Below, piece after piece: positions 31,409 to 43,714 of a stretch of DNA of 51,661 bases. Below the pieces are notes generated by a model. It was not told the DNA's origin. It did no database searches and saw only the letters and a program-made list of their open reading frames with translations. A program made the position numbers and the translations under genes. Source of the DNA: Phlegmacium glaucopus (Eukaryota; Basidiomycota; Agaricomycetes; Agaricales; Cortinariaceae); the NCBI GenBank assembly GCA_015039465.1, contig MU130621.1, positions 359,912 to 411,572 on the forward strand, in the 5' to 3' direction. Every line of letters starts with the position of its first letter. Within the stretch, counting starts at the first letter, position 1.

Positions 31409-34054
31409 ATGGCGCCTCAAACCCAATCGATTCATCTTCGTCCTGGTAAGACATCCTGCTCTTTTGTTCGATCCGCATACTCAATATCACATAGCTCTCA
31501 ACGTCGGCAAAAACACTGCACTTGCCACGACACTTGCAGCTTTTGTGAATCTATTCATCTGCCATTAGCTTTCGCGTCGGTTAACAATTCTATTCACAGT
31601 GTCCTGATATCATTCCGCTTGACCAAGTAAAAACTACTCCTGCAGAGCTTGTTTCCGCCTATAATCATTTCATCGCGCACCCTATCGATTTGGATGAACC
31701 TAGCACTTTGGTGTACATCCGTGGCAAACAGCACGACGAATCTCAGGTCATCACAAGCCTCCGCGCTGTACCAAATGAGCTCGTCCTTTGGCCACAACTC
31801 TGGGGATCCGCCAATGTCATTGGTCAGACAGGCTTCAAGTTGGATTCCACCATAAATCATAATCAAGGTAAATAACATTTTCTCATTCGCAAGTTGAAGG
31901 ACTGACACCACAATGCCATCAGTCGCTGTCGGCGTTGCGCCAATACTGTACTCTCCAATCCCGATTTCAAGTGAGGAAGGTCACAGTCACGCCACTCTCA
32001 TTGCCACTTGTGCAGCACCAAATGAGGAATTCTCTGTACCCTCGGTCGAAAACTGGCGCGATCTCGTCGAACATGTCGGCAAGAATACCTCTTTGGCGTT
32101 CTATAATGTTCAAGCTGCAGACCCATGTTCCCGTCAGACCGGCCTTACAACGAAATTTAGGCTAATCGAGAATGAAGCAGCGTCCGTCGAGCTGTTCTTC
32201 GGCCTTGAGGTAAGCCAATTAATTTACATATACCAAGATGAAGCCAACTCTCTGGCATTAGACCACTGGCATTCCGACGTCTGGCGTTGACGCATCATTG
32301 AATGTGGTCGGTAAGAATGCCGATGGAACCGTGTTTTCTTTCGCGATTGACCGTCAACCACTCTCCCAAAATGGAGTTTACGGAAAGCATGTCAAAGTGC
32401 CATCTGGATTTGAAGGCAATGTCGTTCTTGAGGTCTTCAATGAGGACCTCAAAGTGTTTGGCGATCATTCTTCCATTTCTATTGTCGTATACGCTGTTGG
32501 TTCGGAAGGCGAGGTTCTCCTTGGTGCAGAACACCTCGTGTTCGACTCTAGTCCTCGTGTTAAGAAGTTGGCTCGCACATACAACAAGAATATGTTTTCG
32601 ACTCAGGACGTTCAGACTGCAGAGATGAATATAGCGGCACCTCCCCCGTTTTATTTCAGAGGCACTCTCGCCGATAACGGAACTTTTCCCAGAACCGGGA
32701 ACCCGGAAGGTTCGCCTGGTACGTTGATCTCATTTCCAACACGATCAAGTCTCTTATCCACACCACCTAGATATTCAGCCTCTGGGGACAGTGCAAGATC
32801 CGAACCCAGCTGTAACCTTGGGTAATTTTACCGTCGACGTTGCTAGTGCAAGGAAAATCACGTTAGTGGCCAATACCTCAAACTACGTCTATCTCCGTGG
32901 GACTTCGACCACGGCTGCCAAGGGCCAAACTCGACTTTTCTACGTTACCGGTTCGATCCTCCTCCATCCAGTTCTATATAGCCAACCTTCACACGTCGTT
33001 TTCGATGTCGATGCGAATAACAATCCTGTGGTGGCTCTCCGCCCGTATCAAAGCTTCGGCCCACAACAGATCGTAATCACAACACCCTTCACGATGGACA
33101 ACATCCCTCCACCATCCCAAAATGGCGGAGATCATTATTGTTTGGTAGGAGAGTGTTTGGCCGACGGGGAAACTCAGTGGCCTCACGAGAAAACAGCCAA
33201 CTTTGCCACATCTGGAGAGTTTGTAACATGGCTACTGAACGAACCCTGTGTATCTTGGCGAAACATCGCCTATGTTGCGAATCCTAACCCGGATGATCAA
33301 ACCATTCAAACTTCATTCACGATTCCACGTTCGTTTTGACTTGTCCTGTACTGTGTCTTCCGTACTGATGAGGGGATCAGCTGGATATACACCCGCCGAT
33401 CAATTCCAGTTCCAAGTCCAGGCAGTAAATTGCCCGATTGGATCTAGTTTGTACGTCGCTATTGCGAGGCCTTTTTCAGGACTGACCAACGTTACCAGCT
33501 CCGTGACTTCAGATGATCCAGCCATCCTGTTCCCTGATACTCCCATCCAAACTAATCCCACCGTAAGCATTTTGAATCAATTTTTTTGCAGTGAAATATT
33601 GACTTTTCCCCAGATAGCCACTTCAGCCTTTACCGGAAAGTCGCCTGGGTACACTGTTCAAGTTACAATCCATTATCATTCCCATGGGCAACCCACACAG
33701 ACGGGCCAGAGTCTCAATGCAGTTTTGATCCAGATAGTGCCTTTCACTGGGTAAGGTCTTATGTATCCACTGTACCAGACTGCAACTGAACCCATCGCAC
33801 TTGTTAGACTCTTATCTCAGGTCGCCGCTGCCTCGTCCCAAGATCTCACAGCCATAGCTACCAACACTGGAGTCCTCCACGTTGGCAAATCTTATCCAAA
33901 CCTTGTCGATCCCGAGGCAGCGAATGATGGGCGATTGAAGATTGGTGGGGCTATTCGTGCAAGATCGCTTGGAGCGGCCCATGACGATCCCTATGATTCT
34001 CTTATTCCTATCTTGAGGGGAATTGTCGTTGGAACCGATAGGATGAGGTTTTGA
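31409..34054 (+). pseudogene. Unknown beta-rich protein, frameshifted palindromic copy
   Basis: Inverted paralogue of 24908-27566 with the same nine-exon plan. Exon 1 is 15 bases shorter, in frame (MAPQTQSIHLRP). In exon 2, at about 31596-31601, the sequence ATTCACAGTG has two more bases than the other copy (ATTCAGAG), shifting the frame and stopping 11 codons later at about 31630. From exon 3 on, the protein-level similarity is strong, including GGDHYCLVGE and the terminal SYPNLVDPEAANDGR...GTDRMRF block. Intron 4 has a normal GT donor here. Without rescue by another start or splice, this copy cannot make the full protein; a downstream-initiated product is possible. Confidence 0.75.
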
Positions 34055-34100
34055 AGTTGAAGAAGCTGAAGGTCTTTCTCAAATACCGAATGTCGCATTC

Positions 34101-34894
34101 GTTGTAAAGTATGAATAAATCCATCAGGTCTGGACTGATGTCGAACTCTCTTAGTCTCTATACGTGTCAAACTCTGTACAAATCTATAAACTTGCGTTGT
34201 GTGTTATATATGAAATGCCCTTACATCGTCAGTGTTAGTCCTTAGGTAACTGGCACCTGTCTTCTGCGCACTTCCCAAGTTCAATTAGGCAGTGGATTCT
34301 CCACTGGCATGGAAAAAGTAGCAGTCTCCTTCTGTGAGGCGCCTGGGAGTTGTTTGGCCACTCACAATCTGTTGTCCTGGGCTAACCCCTAATATCTCCT
34401 CCATCGCGGATGACTTCGCGGCAGTGACAGCAGCTAGTAGTTGTCGTGTATCTAGCATAAATTTCAAGACGATCGTGATCTAATGTGGAGAGCCTAACGA
34501 TCCTGTATGTCAGACCTAAGACGAAGTTCATTTTCGGAGGCAGGATATGAAATTATGAATCTTCAAGCTTCAATGTTACAGGGAAAGTGTTGCCGTGCTA
34601 GCGACGCAGTGCCCTGAGGATTCGACTTGTAGTTCGTCTATGACATAGCCCCCATACTGTTTGGAAGCAATCGCTAGGTGTACTGCAACAGGAGAAAGAT
34701 CCTAGTCTCACTGTTCACAGAGATTTTAGCGGTTAAGGGACGTATGTAAGGGCTCGGAGAGTTGTTCGTAGCCAATAATTTCCTCAACCTTCGATGTCGA
34801 CAACATATTGACCGACCGACGCGCTAGCAACGTGACAAGGTGTGACGAGGCTTTATTATTCTGGCGTTCACCATCATAGACAACGACGAGGGTT
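34101..34894. other. Intergenic region
   Basis: Holds the flank of the palindrome arm and the upstream region of the importin gene. A minus-strand frame at 34285-34467 (LLAAVTAAKSSAMEEILGVS) is protein-like but has no family or context. Confidence 0.35.
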
Positions 34895-37800
34895 ATGTCG
34901 AGTCCAACGTTCATTCCATCTCTGTCCGCTTTTGATGTTGATCAGGCCGTACAAGTCAGTTACCTTATGGCACCACCTGTATCATCCGAATCGTCTCACA
35001 ACGAGTCAGTTAATTCAACAGGCATACGCGCCGCCATCGACAACGACTACACCAGAACATCTGAAACGTCTTCAGAATGATCTCTTTCAAATACAAAAAC
35101 GTCCAGAAGCTTGGGGTCTAGTTATTCCTCTTCTAAATCATCAAGATCAAAACGTTCAGTTTTTTGGCGCCCATACTGCACAAGTGAAGATCGCACGCGA
35201 TTGGTGAGCTCTTAGTTGTTGAAATGTATATATGCCACTAATATTTTATAGGGATGCGTTTCCGTCTGAACACATTGAAGGTCTTCGAGACCTCATGGTA
35301 CAACTTACAACTCACTCAGTCGCTATTGGACGTAGTAAATTCATCCTTCGCAAGCTATTCGTCGCTGTACGCTCCCCTCTCCCAATCTGTTCCAACATAA
35401 CGTGACAAATCCTATTCTATCGTCTTCTTTCCTTCTTCATCTCATTCAGCTCACCTCTTTGGCCCTCAAACTCGCACCGGGTCATCCGTCCCGCTGGCCA
35501 GACTGGATTTTATCATCCGCATCGGCTTTTTCGAGCCAAGGAGCGTCTACTGAACATATACATGATTTTTTGGCCATCGTTGCAGAGGAAATGGCGAATG
35601 CGGACCTTTTGGGGCCGAGTAAGTACGTTGTTACTTTCCCGTTAATCCTTGTGTTTATTGTTTTTTCTTACATGACTTTTTATTAGGATGCAAATGCGTC
35701 AATCCATGACCGATGCAACACCCATGGTTGTACAAACTGTCACTGCATGTATTTCTCAACCTCTAGGTACAATACCGTCGAACCACTATCTCTCTGCATT
35801 ACGGTGTCTACAGACGTGGATGTCATTCCTTAGAACTGAGTAAGTCGTCTTATATACTTTTCCTTCTACTCCTAATGTTGATATGTCATTAGTGATTTGA
35901 TCCCTCTCATTCCTCTTCTTATTTCTCTCCTCGATCCCTCATTCCCCGATGACACCATTTTTGTTGCTGCATCCGATTCCCTGCAGGAAATAACTTCTAA
36001 ATCACCTTTGTCTGATGGATCAGGTTCTAAAACTTTGACAGAACCGCTCTTAGTTTGGTTCGATGTTGTTGGCAACAGGATTATGGAGTCAACTCTCGCG
36101 ACTAATGAGGTCTCTCCTATCTCTCACTCTCTTTGCAAGTTACTCGTCGCATTGGGGGATCATTCAACATCCTACCTGGCTATCAATATCTCCTCGTCTA
36201 CACCAGTGTCTATCAACCCTACCACGCCGCCAACAACAAAGGGCCATCTTACTCAGAACTTCCTTCGTTTGCTACTAGCGTACACTGGGTTGCCGGGTTA
36301 TTATGGTGTTGACGAAGAGGAGAGCGAGATGACTTTGGGCTTTTGGTATCTATTCCAAGAAGCCTTGTGGTGTACAAACTATTACTTTGAGGATGGGGAT
36401 GAGGAACGTCCGCCTGTACCTCCATCCACAGGGGATGGAGGCGATACTCAAGAGGTCTTGATGGCAAAGGCGGTATACAGAGAACTTGTCGTGGTTTTGC
36501 GGAGAAAGGTTGTTTTCCCTCCCGGTGGCAGTGGTTGGTTAAGAGGTCGGACTTCGTTTTGCTTCCATGAGTTATCGTATTCATCATTATCTCCACAGAT
36601 CAGGTTGATAAATTTCAAGTGTTTGTGTTCCGCCCTTTTTTCTTGTTCTAAAGCCTCTAATATGCGCATACATTTAGTTATCGGAGAGATGTTGGCGACA
36701 CCCTCATAAACGCGTAAGTGATGCTGGTACACACCACTGACCATGTATTGTTAACATCAGCCCTTCTAGTTATTATGTCCTACGCGATGACATGCTGGGA
36801 TACTATGTCAATGACATCGCTGAACGGCTGGCAACTATGAGAGAAAATGATGGTTGGCAGGTGAAACTACTATGCACCGGTTCCGTTTCAGCCGGCTAAC
36901 AGAGAGCTTCATTAATAGGAAGTAGAAGCAACATTACACTGCATTATGTCGATACAGGAAGCTCTCAACCTCGAGAAGGCGCTCCATCTCCCTCGACTCT
37001 TTAGTCCAGAAATTTTTGGAAAATTGCCTTCTACCGGTCGTACGAGAGTGCGGAGAACAGCGTTAGGTGTTATTGGTATGTTTTGGATTTTCCTACATGA
37101 TTTATTCACCTATATTCACTCGCTTCGAAACTAGGTGTCTATTCCTCTTGGTTCGCCACTCAACCACATCCTCCGCCCTCTTCTACCTCATCCGAGCCAA
37201 ATGTTCTCCTCACGGTCCTTACATATGTTGTCTCCGCCCTCACCGATCCCTCATTAAGCCTCTCTGCAGCTGTGGCCCTGCGGAATCTGTGTGAGGCCAA
37301 TCGCAAAGATTTGGCTGCACATATAGAGGCTTTCGGAGAACTTCATGCAGGACTGGATAGGATACCGGTTTGTCTTATCAACGTGAAATCTCTTCGGTTG
37401 TCAATATTCACCGTCCTGCAGGACTCGGAGAAAAGTAAAGTGCTGCAATCTATCGCTAGTGTGATACAGGCGATGCCTCCAATAGATGAGATTCCTGCGA
37501 TTGAGGTCAGTTTTGACTCTTCTCCGTAGTTTGATGGATCCTTTGTGACAATCCCTTTCCCTCGATTTCGTAGGCGATTGTTAACCCGAACGTGCAGAAG
37601 ATATTCGATGCACTCCAGAACGCTTCGACGGTAAGCTATTGCCTTGCTCTCATAAATTGATCCCTTTATCCTTTCTCTCTCTTTCTTATAGCTCCCGGAC
37701 GAAGCCCGCGCTTCAACGATATCACACCTAGAAACTCTGTCAGGTATTGCCAAAGGCCTTACCCGCACACTTGAGGGCTTGTCAGTACTCGAAGACGAAT

Positions 37801-39175
37801 CAGATTTGGATGTGCAAGCCGAAGCTGAAAAGATCAGGCTGGCACGAGATGATCCGAGAGCGGCGAAGTTGAGAGAAGGGATATTCGCAGCTATAAGGGG
37901 TGTAGTGGAATTGTGGTCGGTCGATGCTGGGGTTGGCAATGTCCGTCCTTGTTTCTACAGCCTATCCCATGCCTTTAACACGTTAAACTGACAATATTCA
38001 CTATATGATAGGCATTGAGCGACTTATTCAAATCAATTACTTCTCTTCCCTCTGATACCACCCTTATCTCACTTCCTGCTGGCCCGCTTTTGGAACTCGT
38101 GTGTCTAGCAGCGCAGCGTCAGCTAACCGCTGCATGGCTTTCTCTAGCCGCTATCCTTTTCGCACAACTCAATCCCCCTGTTTTCTCCCTGAACGCGAAG
38201 AGCGGGCCGACACAGGAGGCGCAGATGTATGTAGAGAGGTTGCTACCTGTTCTACTTCAGTGTGGGTTGGGAACCTTGAGCATAAACGGTGCCATGAATG
38301 CTGTAGGGTTTTTTTTCTTATCGTCTCATTTCAACTCACGTTCATGTCATTTGGAATAGAATCCAGATATCGTACAAGAATTTTTCTCGTGCATGGACAG
38401 GGTAAGGAATTCAACGCGATCTTGTGTTGTAATCATCAGTTTTTGCTAATCGTCTTCAATTTATAGGTCGCCCAAGATTTTACCAGCACGTTCTATACTC
38501 TGCCTCCAGGTCTATTTGATGCCCTGGTGCAATGCGCCATTAACACGCTTTCAGTGCAAGAGAGATATTCTCTTGTTGCAGCGTGTAATTTCCTTGTAAG
38601 CTGTTCTCTCCTCCTGCGTACCCAACCTTTAATCTGATTCGACATTGACATTGACTTGTAGACAACGCTCGTCAATCGGTCATCACTCACGGAGGCTCTC
38701 ATTGTCCATAGAAACTCGCTTCTTGCTGCACATGGTCGGTCATTGATGCACGCCGTGTTGGCTGGCTTCGCAGGAGTGGCACCGAGGAGCGTGTTACCCA
38801 ATCTCATCGAAATGCTGGGCACACTATTGACTAGAGCGAGTGGCACTGAAGGGGCAGGCGGCGGAGCAACACAATGGATGGACGAGATATTGATGTCTGT
38901 ACGTTATTTTCGTCTCTTAACCTGCTTTTCGGTATTTATTATCCCAGGATGACTTTGTGCCAAGCAAGGCGGGACCAGATGCTAAGGCTAAATTTATCAA
39001 AGCTGTGGCAGGGTGAGTTTTTCTTTCAAAATGTGTTTTTTCTAAGTTTAAATATTAATGATCATGAATTAGATCTCGTTCTCTCAAGAAGACCCGAGAA
39101 GCAGCACAGCAGTTTACGCTCATTGCGCGTGGTTTGGAGGGGTCTAGTTTTGGGTATTCGTCATTGACCATGTAG
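34895..39175 (+). CDS. Importin-13-type karyopherin (nuclear transport receptor)
   Basis: About twenty exons with short introns join in phase from the ATG at 34895 to a TAG at 39175. The protein is a long helical repeat (HEAT/ARM type) typical of beta-karyopherins. An N-terminal importin-N-like segment reads LFQIQKRPEAWGLVIPLL...FFGAHTAQVKIARDW, followed by an exportin-1-like region with SRWPDWI, and the C-terminus is QFTLIARGLEGSSFGYSS. These are features I associate with importin-13/Kap122-class receptors, which carry cargo between cytoplasm and nucleus under control of Ran-GTP. No frameshift or stop was found. Parts of this gene recur in the window as an old pseudogene (8360-9246) and a recent fragment (43126-43695). 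Assignment to importin-13 rather than transportin-3 is from general resemblance. Confidence 0.88.
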
Positions 39176-41027
39176 GAGCATATGTTTGAACAAGACTGTG
39201 GCATTTCTAAAGTGTTGTTCTGGGAGTTGGAAAATTGTATCTACATAATAGAGTGATAGATTCTATCCCCTCTTTATATTCACTCTAGTACAATCCAGAG
39301 GACGTCGAGATTATTTTCATTGAAGCGCCCTTGGTTTGCGCTGAAAACCAGGTAGTATGTAATTATAGCCTTCCACGAGTATTTTATGCTAAAAGCCCGT
39401 GTGTGACCAACTCCCGAGTCCGACATTGCGCCTATCTAGTATCTGTAGATAACTTTAATAGACATCTATCCTTATTCAACACCTTTGGTCCCGGAAAATT
39501 GTAAGCTACATATATAGTGAATGATTAGTTATGCACGAGATTAAAAATTTGGATGGAAATGACGATGGCAGAGCCGGATTTCGCTCTTTTTTTTTTTATA
39601 ACTCACTTTTGTGTCCCTTACATATATATGAAATAAAAATGTAAAAAAAATTCAGGATAGAGTGTGAATTTGCCTGACTCTACGAGATTGAAAAAAAAAT
39701 CGGATTTAACGAAACTGTTCCTTGTGGAGTTGAAAACCAAGAAGTGTCAATTTATAAAATACTACGCCCACGCGCTCTCGTGATAGGGTGATGAATTAGT
39801 CATACACTACGGTATCGACGGTATTCCTCACTACGAGCCAGGCTTCTAAAATCAGTTTCTCGTATCGCTCGTAAGGGGAGAATTCTTTAAGTGATGAGCC
39901 TGGAAGTGAACAAACATGGTCGCGATAACTTTGGATTTGGTGATCTGTCTCCTTGATGCCTACAAAGGTTCTCTTGAGGTCCTCAGTACCTATCCACAGA
40001 CGCAAGGCCATGGCACACTGCAAATTCAAAAGTTTGGGAGATAAGATGTCACATGTCACACGAGATTGCCGAGACTCGCCAAGACTCGCCGATTGTCATG
40101 TTTGATATTTTTTCTCGCATGAAGTCTCTTTACGAGCGATACGAGAGGCTAGTTTTAGGAGCCTGACTACGAGCCAAAAGGATCTCAAACGGCTGTACTC
40201 CTCCTGACATGTTGGACCTGTGACCAGGAAGCTCGTTCAATTCCACATGTTCAAGGCATTCAATTCACGCCTCCAATCCCTGCTATGATTACCTGAATTG
40301 CGAATTCTAGTACTATTATACTTGAATCGGCTCAAACAGGCCAAAGCGGCACTCGCTCCTCGGAAAAATCCAATGACCTGGCTCTTTCGACCTCCATTGT
40401 CAACTTGCTTAATATTCATTCTTCTATTACCAACTCTCGCAATTCCATTTTCCTCAGTTACATATCATTGTATCAGGTGATGTACCCCCCAAACCGCATG
40501 AGTTACAGAAACCTAGGAAACAGCCCCTGCTCATGGTTCACAAGCGGTGGAGTCTGGTCTTGTTTGACGTGAAGTGGTGAGTCCGTACGTATTAATGTGC
40601 GACTAGAACGTGTATCTGATTTTTTTAAGTAACAAAAAAATGTGACTTCTGACGCCCTTTGAGATATCTAATGAGCCACTGTTCGAAACGGGATTTATCT
40701 CTATGATTTCATGCGGGTCGGATCCTAGATGAATGTTCTATCTCAGTAGGGTTGTTTTCGCGATGTGCGGGCCCGATAGAACTCCGTTGTGGTCTTCCTT
40801 CCCAAAAATATGGCATAACTTGCCCTTTTGTCGGCATATTATGCAAGATCGGTCCTCCTTGAGGCCGTCGGTGTCCCGAGAGCAGCACTGAAAGTATGTA
40901 TTTCATGAACAAAAAAAGAGAAGCAATTCATTGCAGGCTAATCCCTTCCCAGGTGCTCCCCCTTGTAGCCCCTTGTCCTCGTTGCAAGAAAACCAACCAA
41001 GCCACCAACCTGCAAGATATAGCAACT
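39176..41027. other. Intergenic region with an inverted repeat
   Basis: Contains the 39841-40163 inverted repeat, described separately, and several short frames. A minus-strand frame at 39796-40059 (ALRLWIGTEDLKRTFVGIKETD, then YERYEKLILEAWLVV) overlaps one arm and looks protein-like, but has no family. Nothing else is recognised. Confidence 0.35.
39841..40163. repeat. Inverted repeat with 34-bp imperfect arms
   Basis: Arm 39841-39874 is GGCTTCTAAAATCAG...GCTCGTAA. Arm 40130-40163 is its reverse complement with a few mismatches (TTACGAGCGATACGAGA...). Spacing is about 255 bases. It could be a small foldback element. No target duplication is evident. Confidence 0.6.
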
Positions 41028-42595
41028 ATGCAAGCTGCCCCCGAGTCGTCCGCTGACGTCAAGTCCATCGAAGTCAAACGTTCATTTACTCCTCTTGATC
41101 CTGAATTTACAAATTATCATCACTCCTCAAATTATCATCACTCTGCAAATTATCAATCCACTGGAATTACATCGAATGCAATTACGCCGAGTGCGGTCTT
41201 TGTCCAGATCCGGTGAGACGCGTTCTAACGTTTAACATGTTTATGGTTCAAGGCTGATGATATCATTGATAACTTAGTGAAATGATGCGCGAACCTTTGG
41301 CAGAGTTTGCGGGCGTTGCGATACTTGTCCTTTTTGGAGTCGGCGTCAATTGTCAAGTCGCGCTCTCGACAAACACAGGTGTAGCTTCATCCCCGCATGG
41401 AGTAAGTCGTGTTGTGGAAAGGCGAGATGTATTGAATCTGAATTTTTTTTCCTCTTAGACCTTTCTCTCTGTAAATTTCGGTTGGGCTGCTGGTGTTGCA
41501 ATGGCGGTATGGGTTTGTGGCGGAATTTCGGCAGGACATATCAACCCTGCTGTATGTTTGAAATTTCTTCCGTCGAGCTGTTTCACTTAGCATTTCAGTA
41601 GTTTACTCTGGCAATGGCGACTTGGCGCGGTTTCCCTTGGAGAAAGGTACCTGGTATGTCTAGTCGAAAAGGTTCAACATGCAATTCAGGATCATTTACA
41701 TCTTTCTAATGTTCAGGATACATTTTCGCTCAAGTTCTCGGAGGGCTTTTCGGTTCTGCTATAGTCTACGGAAATTACATTCATGCTATCGACATCTTTG
41801 AAGGAGGCCATAATATACGCACACAAGCAACAGCAAGCCTCTTTGTTACTTACTCAGTGAGTTTATTATTCCAACTTGAATCGATGCCGGCCTTATTTAC
41901 TTACGGATTGCAAATTTGAAAGCTCGACTACTTGACTGGTATCTCATGCTTTTTCGACGAATTCATTGGTACTGCGATACTTTGCCTGATGATCGTTGCA
42001 TTGACCGACAAACACAACATGGCCCCTTCGGTGGGAATGCTGCCGGTTGCACTCTTCGTCCTCCTCATTGGTCTTGGAACGGCCTTTGGAATGCAAACTT
42101 GTAAGTATCTTTCTGTATCAAAGATTACCTTGGACCGAGATAAAACTGACCCTGCGTCAATTTCTTCAGCATATGCTCTCAACCCAGCCCGTGATTTTGG
42201 TCCACGCGTCATGCTGACTTTTGCGGGGTACGGAAGCCAACTATATAACTATAGAAAGTAAATTCCCATCATCTCTTTTACCCTTTTGGGCAAGTAAGGG
42301 TTCAGGCTGACAGAACCTTTCCTTCTTCTCCTCAAGTCAATATTGGTTTTGGTGTACGACCATTGCACCTTTCCTCGGTGCACAAGTTGGAGTAGGTATA
42401 TATGACCTATTCCTCAAAAAACAGGAGCCAGTTGAATGCCCTACGTCGCCGTGAGTTATCGCTGTTCATACACATTTTCTCTGTGTTGATCGATAACTGA
42501 CGTTGCTAGTTCTAGTACTACTAGTGAGCTTTGTGACAAGGAGAGAAAAGCCGAACGTAGACGCCGGCCGATCGAGCGAATCGAGCTTGGTGTAA
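41028..42595 (+). CDS. Aquaglyceroporin (MIP family channel)
   Basis: ATG at 41028; about eight exons. The polar N-terminal tail has three near-repeats of NYHHS/NYQS. Six membrane spans and two half-helices follow: the first NPA box in [11 protein letters not shown], the second in [10 protein letters not shown]. The aspartate right after NPAR is characteristic of glycerol-conducting members, so water and glycerol or other small neutral solutes are the likely substrates. The C-terminal tail is short and charged, ending at TAA 42593-42595. Exons are split by short introns at typical places, including one just after the first NPA. No break is seen. Confidence 0.9.
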
Positions 42596-43125
42596 TCGAC
42601 TGATTTCCATCGAAATTCTGTTACATACGGTGTAAAGTAGGGGCTGCATTTTTTTGTTCAGGCTTCTTGTTCTTCGTACATGTCTTACTCCTTTTCATTT
42701 CTCCACGCCGCCGGTCGACTTGGGTTACGGCGACGGTAATTCCTGGTCCTCAGTGGTCCATCTCTGGATCCTTATGGGGATTCATGTAGTCGCTTCAAGT
42801 ATATGTTTGTGTCTGCTACATAGTTTTTGTTTGGAATTAAGCACCAGGCTCCGAAAAACCAAGCTTCTTAGGGGTCTTGCGTGCAAAATAATAATATTGT
42901 AATAATAATAGGTGATGGAAAAGTGAACAAATATGAGAAAAAAAAATACCACCACCAATTCATGGTAGAGTAAGTAAGTAGGCTAACAACTAAGAAAAAA
43001 ATTCGAAATACCGCGCTAACACTGTCCAAGTCACAATGTGGGAGTGCTAAGCACTGAACTAGTGATGAGACCCCCTCACATTCTAGTTGGCTGGAAAATT
43101 CTTCATTCGAGGTCACCTATTAAAA
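42596..43125. other. Intergenic region
   Basis: Three-prime flank of the aquaporin gene with an AT-rich microsatellite-like patch (AATAATAATA at about 42888-42911). No gene seen. Confidence 0.4.
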
Positions 43126-43695
43126 GATAGGATACCGGTTTGTCGTATCAACGTGACATTTCTTCGGGTTGCTGTCAATATTGACCATCCTGCAGGCTGC
43201 AGGACTCGGAGAAAAGTAAAGTGCTGCAATCTATCGCTAGTGTGATAAGGCGATGCCTCCAATAGATGAGATTCCTGCGATTGAGGTCAGTTTTGACTCT
43301 CCTCCATAGTTTGACTCTCCTTTGTGACAATCCTGTTTTTTTACGAGTCCCCTTTAGCCTAGGGCTCGTTCTTATAAGCGGATGCGGCTTTCAAAGGTAA
43401 CGCAAGACTTGCCGGTAACTTCCGTGATTGCACGTGTTGATGGTGATGGCCTTGTTTGCCGCGCACTGTCAATCTCTGGCGTCTTTAAGAAACTCAACGC
43501 TCACGAAGACGCTATAAAAATACCAGTATAACTTCATTTGAAAGGACTCGTATATGCAACGCAGAGCGATGGCCCTCACCCACAAGTCGATTTCGTAGGC
43601 GATTGTTATTTAACCCGAAAGTGCAGAAGATATTCAATGCACTCCAGAACGCTTCGATGGTAAGCTATTGCCTTAGCTCTCATAAATTGATCCAT
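43126..43695 (+). pseudogene. Displaced importin fragment interrupted by a SINE-like element
   Basis: Nearly identical to importin gene positions 37356-37670 (end of one exon, an intron, the exon with DSEKSKVLQSIASV, another intron and the exon AIVNPNVQ). It carries a 1-base deletion in GTGATAAGGCG (parent GTGATACAGGCG), an inserted GCAGGCT and other small changes, so it cannot code. A SINE-like element lies within its second intron at 43336-43586. The high similarity indicates a recent duplication. It abuts the 3' end of the minus-strand gene at 43715. Confidence 0.88.
43336..43586 (-). mobile_element. SINE-like short repeat, copy 2
   Basis: Reverse-strand partner of 30701-30957; about 20 bases are missing internally. 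In element orientation it ends in seven A (43336-43342 reads TTTTTTT on the plus strand). The empty target is visible in the parental importin intron near 37546-37560, giving a clear pre-insertion comparison. Confidence 0.75.
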
Positions 43696-43714
43696 TCATC
43701 AGCTGGCTATATGA

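Larger units (their letters stand above)
30285..34100. repeat. Right arm of the large imperfect palindrome
   Basis: Reverse complement of 24875-28535 with moderate divergence. It contains the extra 257-bp SINE-like insert at 30701-30957 that is absent from the left arm, so the insertion came after the duplication. Confidence 0.88.

Noticed and set aside
33302..33340. Stop codon after FTIPRSF in the palindromic gene taken as the end of the protein
   Set aside because: In both copies a phase-2 donor (GTTTTG) just before it and an AG 40 bases on restore a frame that continues in phase through four more exons with conserved protein sequence.
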